This document shows, one piece after another, positions 56,301-64,000 of a stretch of DNA of 64,000 bases (position 1 is the stretch's first letter; every line of letters begins with the position of its first letter). The notes under the pieces were generated by a model that did not search any database, had not been told where the DNA came from, and saw nothing but the letters and a program-made list of their open reading frames with translations. A program made the translations under genes and the position numbers. Origin of the DNA: Gracilariopsis chorda (lineage: Eukaryota; Rhodophyta; Florideophyceae; Gracilariales; Gracilariaceae); NCBI GenBank assembly GCA_003194525.1, contig NBIV01000007.1, forward strand, positions 619,598 through 683,597, in the 5' to 3' direction.

Positions 56301-56801
56301 ACCGAATATAGGCTGCAGTGTCTCCATCATGCAGTTTGTTTGAAAGCGAACAAGATTTGTTTTGTTGTGGCAAAGGGAAGCACATGCGGCATTGGAGAGA
56401 TAATATACACTGCCATCGTTGTATTTGATGAGGTTTTGCTATCCAAGTATAGTTATGTACTGGCTGCATTGAGGGTGGGAGCTTTTGACTGGGTCGGAAA
56501 AGACGCGCAGAACATCCCAAAGCAATATGATCAAATGCTGCAATCTTCACATGCCACAGACCTTCACTCTTATGCTACCTACTATAGTCTGAGTCTGGCA
56601 TACCGAAGATTAGTTTTACTGACAGGGACGCTACCACCAGGCCGTATGATACGTCCAACAATTTTGGTCTACTGGAAACATTTGAAAGGAGGAGTCGATG
56701 AATTCAATCGTGCACTGACTTCTCTGTGCTTTACGAACTCCTCGAAGAATCCAATCGTAAGTGAAGTGCAACGCCCTCAGGCAGGGATTCTGGGTACTTG
56801 A
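53390..56801 (+). pseudogene. piggyBac-like transposase with C-terminal PD-(D/E)XK-like nuclease region, broken
   Basis: Plus strand, several frames. An acidic N-terminal tail (53390-53791) leads to the transposase at 53872-54654 (ASYGTSVTTMTLPENK, GQTILSLDEDHQRLRS with acidic catalytic-region residues). Fragments follow (FAAGRGYSNQEATKF where DRGY is expected; LGTHKRSL) up to 55293. 55327-55836 is a helical linker. 55770-56285 carries FNEKQVLMELPTIF, then SDLMISDNPDAL and HVCAIEIKT, the order of a PD-(D/E)XK nuclease core. 56289-56801 gives a closing region with HLKGGVDEFNRAL, like the KxGVD end of piggyBac transposases. Many stops. The gypsy LTR starts 24 bp after the last frame, so the 3' end is cut. 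Confidence 0.6.
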
Positions 56802-56825
56802 ACGCTTTCCCGATATTATCGGTTG

Positions 56826-57586
56826 TGTAGTGTGTATATGAATTACGCCCCACTATGGTGGATATGGACACGTGGGACACGGTTTTGGGTCAATTGGCGG
56901 TTGGCCACAGTAGTGGATGTTGCCACGAAATGTGGAGTATTCTAGTTAATATTATTTATTATTTTCACACCCATTTCTGGGAAGCTAGTACTTAGTGCGA
57001 CGGCGCACTGCCGTCGCACCAGTAAACCTTCCCCAAGAAGGGACCCCAACCTGGGGAATTGGCTGTAGTTGTTGCCGCTTGCGCGCGTACTCTACTCCTC
57101 CTTGGAGGGAAACGCCGTAAACCACGGGACATTTAACCCCCTTGCACATCTAAAGGGACCCATCACTGGGAGTATAATTGTTCCAATTGCATTGGTGTTC
57201 CGCCCTGTATAGGGATATTGTTACCGGCATTGCCGTTCGTCCCCGTCGCTCTCGCGACTCACTTCGCCCTCTTTTTCTCCTCTTCGCCCTTCCTTTTTCC
57301 CCTTTTTAGGGTAGCACCTCCCTCTATCCGCGGCCCTCGTGTGCGCATCCGCCCACACGCCCCCACTTACGTGGAAACATACCTCTACTGAGGATCACAC
57401 CCTGCTCACGCGGATACCGATTCTACGCCTTCACCTCCCTGCGCGAGTCGCGACAGGTGTCCCTGGTCTTACAAACCGGCTTCGCCGTGACACCTCTGGG
57501 AGGGCTCTACCCAACTGGGTTCACCTCGTGAGAGGAAGATCCCGAACGTCTTTCGGTGTTTTTCCCCTTTGGGGCATTCCACCACA
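56826..57586 (+). repeat. 5' LTR (761 bp)
   Basis: Starts TGTAGTGTG and ends CCACCACA (TG...CA). It was bounded by aligning it to the copies at 7270-8001 and 10162-10434. It contains a perfect 10-bp-stem hairpin (GTGCGACGGC, loop GCACT) at 56995-57019 and several smaller ones. Confidence 0.85.
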
Positions 57587-57589
57587 AAG

Positions 57590-57602
57590 TGGTCTCCCGA
57601 CC
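57590..57602 (+). other. Primer-binding site
   Basis: TGGTCTCCCGACC three bases after the LTR is complementary to a tRNA 3' end GGTCGGGAGA plus CCA. The tRNA species is not identified. Confidence 0.65.
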
Positions 57603-57691
57603 TAGAATCGGTTTTTGTTTTCCCTCTTCCGAGGTTTGTTTTTATTTACCGGAAGTTCCGTGATCGTTTCCCGTCGTAACGGTATTTTCTC

Positions 57692-59865
57692 ATGTCGAGA
57701 AATCCCTCCGACGCGGAGCCAGTGGTTACGCGTAGTCGCTCCCGCGACAACGCGGACACTTCCGAAGTTCGGTTCGTACCCCGTATCCCCATACGGACAA
57801 GTTCCAGCCGTGCTGGCGCCGCTTCATCGCGGAATGATACCCCCGACCGGGAACCCCGGAACCTCCTTTTGCCCTCGTTATCACCCCCGCAGGGGAATGC
57901 AGCATCGACTCCGGCTGTTGCCGCAGTGCCCCAGGCACCCCGGCCTGCTCCCGCTGTCGCGGCTTCAAGCCCCCGTGGAACGGGCGATAACACCCCCAGG
58001 GGACTTCCCTGGAATCCCAGGTCCGCGCTCTGTGGACCGCCCATGACACCCTTGTAGGGGAACTAAAATCCATCCAAGAGGTGGTCTCGGCAACCCCTGT
58101 AAAGGAGGTCACCGAGGAACTCCGTATTTTACGGTCTGACGTCAACTCCGTGTTGGAGAGTTTGGGACAACCCGCCACCTTCATCGAAGGAGTTGAAGCC
58201 CGATTTGATCGGATTAGTGCCCGCCTGGAGACGCTGGAGCAGTTCGTCCTCATGGACAAACCATCCCCGGGTGATCCGGTAAACGAGGCATCGCACAACG
58301 ACCAGCTTGCTGGGAAGAAGAAACGCCGTCATCGACGGAAACATCACCGAAAATATTCGGACTCCGATTCTTCGACATCGTCGGACTCATCCCGAAACCA
58401 TTCGGTTAGCTCGAGCTCCTCGGACTCCGACTCGGAGGATGAGAAGCGAGGCTACGCCTCCCGCTCGAAGCGGTCATCGGCCACTGAAGGTGTGGTCCGA
58501 ACCCGCCAGAAGGGGAGAAGACACCCCGGTCTCTGGGAATTGAAACCGACAAACCCGGATTACCGGAAGCTTTTATCATACCGGTACTACCGGCTCGAAG
58601 ATTCGTCACTTGGACGTACGCCCCGTGGTACGGGAAAGGTGCGAGAATGCATTAAGCGAATGCAGCTCTCGCTCCGCAAGCAGTATTTTACTGGAGAGGA
58701 CCCAGTCCTAGTACTGGATTTCCTATCCCGCTTTGTAGCGGAGGTCGATATCCTCGGTATGAATGAGGGACAAGCCTATTTGGCTTTACCGTATTTCTTC
58801 CGGGGAGTGGCGGAGGACCAATACACCTCTGTCAGAGGATCTTCTCGCGCCTCCGAGGGAGGAGTTACTTGCTGGCCGGAGGCTGTGCAGTATCTTCTGC
58901 GCTCCTACGCCACCAACACCGCTATTCAGCAGGCTATCCTCGCTTTGCGAGATACACGCCAGCGTTCTGGAGAGACCGAGACCGATTACTCGGTGCGCCT
59001 TAAGAAGGCTTTCCACAGATGTGGTAACGTATACCCCGCTGGGGAGCGCAGTACCATGTTCATCGATGGTCTTGACCCGGCAATCCGGAGTTTAGTTACC
59101 CGTTATCGGGAGGACAAGCGGAGGATCACCTACCTCGAGCTGGTCCAACACGCTCGAGCGGAAGGGGATGCACTTCGTGCAAGAACTCCGTACAATCGGT
59201 CTAAATCCGCCAAGGCGTTGTTGCTGGAAAGCGAAGCTTCCTCTCTCCCGCTCACCGCGGATGGGAACCCTGGACAGGGATTTGATACCGTGCATTTAGT
59301 GCAGGGGGATGGTGTGTCGATACCCACCAGTGATTTGCCGTCAACGACGGAGATGACCCGTGATACGGGAACGGAAGACCCCGTTTTGTACAGTGGTAAC
59401 AGTCGGGTTCAACCCCATCCACTCCCGTTTTCAAACGGTCAATCCCGTTATCAACGGCCTGGATGGACTGACACCCGCCCTGCGGTTCGCTTCTCCGATA
59501 CTCGGAATAATAATCCGCGTGTCGCGGTGCTGGCTCTCATTTGCCACCTGTGCTATGCCCATGGCCATACCTCTCCTCAGTGTATTTGTTCACTGAAGGA
59601 TATGGCCAAGGTGGTGGCAAATTATGAGGCCCTCACTCCAGAGGAGAAACGGTCCGTCCCGACGGCTTCCTACCTCCGTGCTAAAACGGACTTTTCCCAC
59701 GCCCTGCCACAGACGCCGCGTGCGCGGCAAGCTTCATACACCCCGATTCGGGAGATCACGCAACCATCCGTTGCAACCCCCGCTTATGCGGATAGAAACC
59801 CCCGTCAACGGGATGAAGCACTCGTTGTCGAGGAAACCAACCCACCGCCGAAGGCGGAAAACTAA
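57692..59865 (+). pseudogene. Gypsy gag with zinc knuckle, one frameshift
   Basis: ATG 57692 begins a Ser/Arg/Pro-rich head. Near 58015 the frame changes (a single-base indel) and continues QVRALWTAHDTLVGELKSI without a gap in sense, to TAA 59863. Residues ~180-250 are a Lys/Ser-rich linker. A capsid-like helical region follows (YLALPYFFRGVAEDQY, TDYSVRLKKAFHRCGNVYPA). A CCHC knuckle CHLCYAHGHTSPQC lies near 59542. About 720 residues in all. It packages element RNA in virus-like particles. Tiny inverted repeats occur throughout. Confidence 0.8.
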
Positions 59866-59882
59866 CTGAGGGAGTCTCCCCT

Positions 59883-62800
59883 TTGGGAGAGGCGTCCTCA
59901 AGAACGAGGCTGTTGGCGCCCGAGGCGTCCTCGCCTCGCTCCCCGGTGAAAGTCCTCTCGAGGAAAGACACTGCTGACGCGGACTCTGCGCACCTCGGTG
60001 TGTTGCGTCGCCCATGGATACGGAGTAAAAATCCCCGGATTCCCGGTAGAGTCTTAGTCTTGGCCAAACGCAATTATAAGGTCTATGCCGACCTTGGCCT
60101 TGACCCCCAGTTTATGGTGAGGTTTCTCACCGTCCTGGATACAGGTGCAGGCCCCAACTTTGTTGTGGAATCATTGTTACCCCCGCTTGTGCGGTCGCGT
60201 ATCCGCTCTGACGCGGTCCCCGACATTTCGGATGCGAACAACAATCCGTTACAAACGGTGGGCACAGTGGACCTCGTCGTGAGACTTGGTACCTCTGTGG
60301 TGAAGTTGGACTTCATCGTTTGCCGTTAATTGGCAGCACCAGTCATACTGGGATGTGATTACTGCGACAGATTTGTCGACGCAATCAGGCCCCGCCTCAG
60401 GCGTGTAGAACTTGACGACGGTTCGTCGGTTCCAATTGTTCGCCGCCCGCTAAAGCGGTCCTCTCGGAAACAAGTTCCGCTCCCTGCTGCGCAGGAACCA
60501 CCGCCCGCGTCCCGCGAGTCCACCAAGCTCCGCGTCGCTGCCTCGGTTTCTATACCGGCTGAGTCCCAAGTCTGGGTGCAGGTAAATTCCCGTCAACACG
60601 GTCTTCGGGTTATACAACCCTCGCCTCGTTGTACGAGAAATCCCAGCTGGCGCTGGCTAATGGAATTGTCTCCATTTCCCCGGATGTCCCTTTCCGGATA
60701 TTGGTTGCCAACCTTGGCAAACACCCCCAGTATCTGGTAAAACACCAAGTAATTGGGAGTGTAACCCCCCATCCTATGGGAATACTGCCAACAAAGATAA
60801 CAGCCGCCGATGTACTCGGAGTTACCACCTCTTCTGAGGAGTTCGCCCCGCCGTCCAAAGACGTCAAGTCTAAGGAGGGGGAGGAAACCGCTACTTCAGC
60901 GTCAAACATACCGAGTAACTCGGAATTGCGAACCACACCTGTTCCACAGGACAATGCTCTATCGAGCAACGACCGGATTGATCCGGAAAAAGCACTTGAA
61001 GCGCTGGATTTCAGCCACGTGCCAGAGTCGCACCGCGACAAACTTCGTACTATGTTACGGGAATTCACCACAATGTGGGATGGCTCGCTTGGCGAGATTA
61101 ATGCAACGGAACACCGGATCGATTTAATCCCCGGTGCGCGACCGGTTGCACAACCCCCTTACAGGGCAGGTCCGAAAGCTCGGGAAGAGGAGCAGTCCCA
61201 AGTGGACAAGATGCTCCGCGCAGGTGTGATTGAGCACGCTCAATCACCTTTGGGAATCCCCAGTTGTACTGGCTTTGAAGGCCGACGGAACCTGGAGGTT
61301 CTGTGTCGACTACCGCCGGCTCAATGCCGTGACTGTTAGGGACACGTACCCCATCCCTCGTATGGACGAGTGCATTGACTCCCTTGGAGACGCCACCATG
61401 TTCACGGCCCTCGATGCCAATTGGGGATATTGGCAAGTACCTGTCAGACAGGAGGATCGCGACAAAACCGCATTCACCTGCCATGCAGGAAAGTACCGCT
61501 TCAAGCGGATGCCATTTGGATTAACCAACGCCCCCGCCACCTTTCAGCGTGCAGTAGATATTCTACTCAACCGCTTTAAGTGGCGGAGTTGCCTGGTATA
61601 CCTTGATGATATTATCATCTTCTCCAACTCGTTGGACGACCATCTCACTCACGTCCGAGACGTGCTGACCGTACTCCGCGATGCGGGAATTACCCTCAAG
61701 TTGAGGAAATGCGAGTTTTTCACAGATACTGTGAAGTATCTGGGTCACATTATCCGTCCTGGACGGTTAGCGATCGAGAAAGCTCGATTCAAATCCCTCG
61801 TTGAGGCGAAAGAACCCCGTACTCAAACGGAACTGCGCTCCTTTCTGGGGCTGGTCAACGTCTATCGACGGTTTATCCCGAACTTTTCGGATACTGCGGC
61901 GCCCCTGAACGCGTTATTGCGAAAGGGGAACCCCCCAAAACTGGGAATATTTACGCCCGAGCAATCGGAAGCTTTTAACTCCTTAAAGGAGGCTGTCACA
62001 TCAGCACCAATCCTACATCTCCCAAAACTTGGGTTGCCATACTCCGTAGATACGGACTCGAGCGACTACCAAGTCGGGTGTGCTCTTTTTCAAACCACCC
62101 CCGAGGGGGAACGACACCCAATTGGTTATTGGTCGCGCTCGCTCAATGTCCATGAGCGGAACTACTCCGTATCGGAGAAAGAGTGCCTCGCCGTCGTATG
62201 GGCGATGACCACTCTGCGCCCCTACCTTATGGGAGTTCACTTCACCGTGTACACGGATCATTCCTCATTGAGGTGGTTGATGAATATCTCCGACCCGTCG
62301 GGACGCCTCATGCGCTGGAGACTCCGCCTCGCGGAATATGACTTTCAAGTCATTTATAAAAAGGGTGCGCAGAACACCCAGGCCGACGCTTTGTCGCGGT
62401 TACCCACAAGTGGGGAAGCACTCCCAACGGAGGATGATGAAGTCCCATGCTTCATGGCTATAGACCCGGATGATCCGGAATATGCCGTCGAGGCTAGGCC
62501 AGAAACCTGGGACGAGGATGCTGATTTTGACGAACTACTCGCATCGCGAGATAAATCTGAGAACCCGTTACCGGGAAACTTTGTACCGGTATCACCGGAA
62601 GAAATGATCCGAGAACAATTCGGCGACCCATTCTGTACGAGAATTCGTGCCCGTATCAACGGTGGTGAAGATCTCCCTTTCGGGGTAAACGACAAAGGCT
62701 ACCTCGTAAGAAAGGTCGAAGCCCGCCCACAGATTGTGGTACCACATTCCCTGCAATCGCGGGTGTTACATCTATCGCACTACGCCCCCATTGGAGGTCA

Positions 62801-64000
62801 CCCAGGTGGGAGGAAACTCTACCTAACCCTGCGAAGGGATTTCTATTGGCCCGCAATGGCGGTGGATTGCTACGCAACTGTGCGGTTTTGTAGCGAATGC
62901 GCGAAGAATCGCGTCAAGCTCCGCAAAAATGCGAAGAAGATGAAACTATTCCCCGCAAGAGCGCCACTCGAGTTTATCGCAATTGATCTTCTCGGACCAC
63001 TACTCACCACAAAACGTGGAAACAAGTTTCTACTTGTCATCACCGACCGCTTTTCTAAGCTGGTACGGACTGTCCCTCTTCGGAGGATAACCGCTCTCAC
63101 GGTGGCCCAGGCTCTGGTGACGCACTGGATTTTTGTCTACGGTCCCCCTGTGGAGGTGCTCTCCGACAACGGGAAGCAGTTCTTGAGCAAGTTCTTCCAG
63201 GATGTTTGTCGCATCCTGGATGTCAAGAACTTGTTTACGACTACCTACCACCCCCAGTGTAATGGGCAAGTTGAACGGTTTAACCGGACGTTACTCGCGG
63301 CGTTACGTTCCTACGTCGCTGACCACCCAATGAATTGGGATCTCTACGCTGATGCGGTAACCTACGCGTACAATACGCAGGTACACCGGACTACCGGAGT
63401 TTCGCCATTCGAGTTGGTTCTATCTAGAACACCCCCGCCTGTGGCGCTGGAACCCCAAGCTACCTTGGACAATTTCCCATCTGTGGGTATCTACCGGCAG
63501 CAATGGACAGCAATGGCTTTCCAAGCTGGTCCCCGCTGCGCAGAAGTCTATGGCACGGGCCCAAGCCGCTTACAAGCGGAATTTTGACCCTCGCTTGCGA
63601 GGAAAGACCCCCCGATTCGGGCAAATAACTACGTCCTCATCAGGAAGGAGTACTAACAACCCGGAACGGGAGAAGCGTCACAAACTCTCGCCTGTGGCGG
63701 ATGGACCCTTCAAGGTCATCTCTGTTAACACCGACACTGTCGTGGTAGAGATGGGCGATACGCACGAACGGATTTCCCGTGATCGTGTTGTCCTTGCCCC
63801 TCCTCCCTCGTCAGAGGTAGTCCTGGATCCAGGCAACCCCGTTTCTACGGACTCTGCAACACCGGAATCATCCGGGAGTACTAGACCTACGGTACTACCA
63901 AACCCCAGCCGGGGACTCTCAGACCTACCGACTCTGTCGGACTCACCGGCTCAGCCGGGTAATTCGGGCCCCTCAGCGCCCGCCCCTACCACGTCTGCCC
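59883..64000 (+). pseudogene. Gypsy pol: protease, reverse transcriptase, RNase H, integrase; lightly broken
   Basis: Protease DTGAGPNFV lies near 60140. A TAA at 60327 and shifts near 60620 and 61245 interrupt the protease-RT linker. From 61245 a long frame runs to 63587. RT has LKADGTWRFCVDYRRLN, FTALDANWGYWQV, YRFKRMPFGLTNAPATFQ and catalytic YLDDII near 61602. RNase H has YSVDTDSSDYQVG, NYSVSEKECLAVVW and YTDHSSLRWL. Integrase has an HHCC zinc site (HLSHYAPIGGHPGG...CSECAKN), then catalytic FIAIDLLGP, VLSDNGKQF and NGQVERFNRTL. After another shift near 63535 the frame continues through GPFKVISVNTDTVVVEMGD to a Ser/Pro-rich tail at the window edge. Otherwise full length and conserved. Confidence 0.9.

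Larger units (their letters stand above)
56826..64000 (+). mobile_element. Ty3/gypsy retrotransposon, 5' LTR through integrase, continues past the window
   Basis: The 5' LTR, primer-binding site, gag, protease, RT, RNase H and integrase follow in the Ty3/gypsy order. Only about five single-base lesions interrupt the coding frames. The 3' end, including any chromodomain and antisense ORF, lies outside the window. Inserted in piggyBac-like debris. It is the youngest-looking element here and shares LTR family with the element at 7270-10434. Confidence 0.92.

Noticed and set aside
1-64000. tRNA, rRNA or CRISPR features
   Set aside because: No cloverleaf-like sequence, rRNA-like stretch or regularly spaced repeat array was seen by eye.

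Overview
This window looks eukaryotic. Its first 6 kb is a compact island of host genes with short GT-AG introns and close spacing. The remaining ~58 kb is a graveyard of nested transposable elements. A plant-like mitochondrial processing peptidase alpha, few introns, two convergent genes only ~130 bp apart, and dense Ty3/gypsy, Ty1/copia, PIF/Harbinger, CACTA, piggyBac-like, Tc1 and LINE remnants would fit a florideophyte red alga such as a Chondrus-like species. An oomycete or fungus is not excluded; no single marker fixes the species.

Host island (1-7.1 kb). An actin-related protein (minus strand, cut by the window edge) is divergent from DSS1/SEM1 (plus, one intron). DSS1 converges on the alpha subunit of mitochondrial processing peptidase (minus, three exons reconstructed). 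An F-box/LRR-like protein (minus) follows, and then a broken copy of what appears to be a DUF6818-type (SANT-like) gene.

Transposon region. 7.3-10.4 kb: an LTR element on the minus strand reduced to LTR, chromodomain fragment, antisense ORF and LTR. 12.5-14.55 kb: Ty1/copia integrase remnant. 14553-20190: complete Ty3/gypsy chromovirus with 341-bp LTRs and a CCCAT target duplication, gag-pol broken. 20.6-22.9 kb: gypsy integrase and chromodomain piece followed by an antisense proline-rich ORF. 23.3-27.9 kb: CACTA (TNP2-type) transposon. 28911-36989: Tc1-type inverted repeats enclosing a Tc1 transposase and a ~6-kb cluster of three unfamiliar ORFs (ParB-like, coiled-coil, C2HC zinc finger). 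37.1-40.9 kb: LINE. 41220-43671: PIF/Harbinger with TIRs and TTA duplication. 43.7-46.6 kb: unclassified. 46.6-50.6 kb: Ty1/copia remnant. 51.1-52.8 kb: second Harbinger-like element. 53.2-56.8 kb: piggyBac-like transposase with a C-terminal nuclease-like domain. 56826 to the end: a young Ty3/gypsy element, running out of the window.

The two observations I rate highest are these. First, the 56.8-64 kb gypsy element and its 7.3-10.4 kb relative carry tiny perfect hairpins roughly every 20-30 nt, through LTR and coding sequence alike. Second, the ~6-kb three-ORF cluster inside the Tc1 inverted repeats is flanked on both sides by repeated AAACTAGC motifs, and may be a previously undescribed mobile element. 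All statements come from reading the sequence by eye; no homology search was run.
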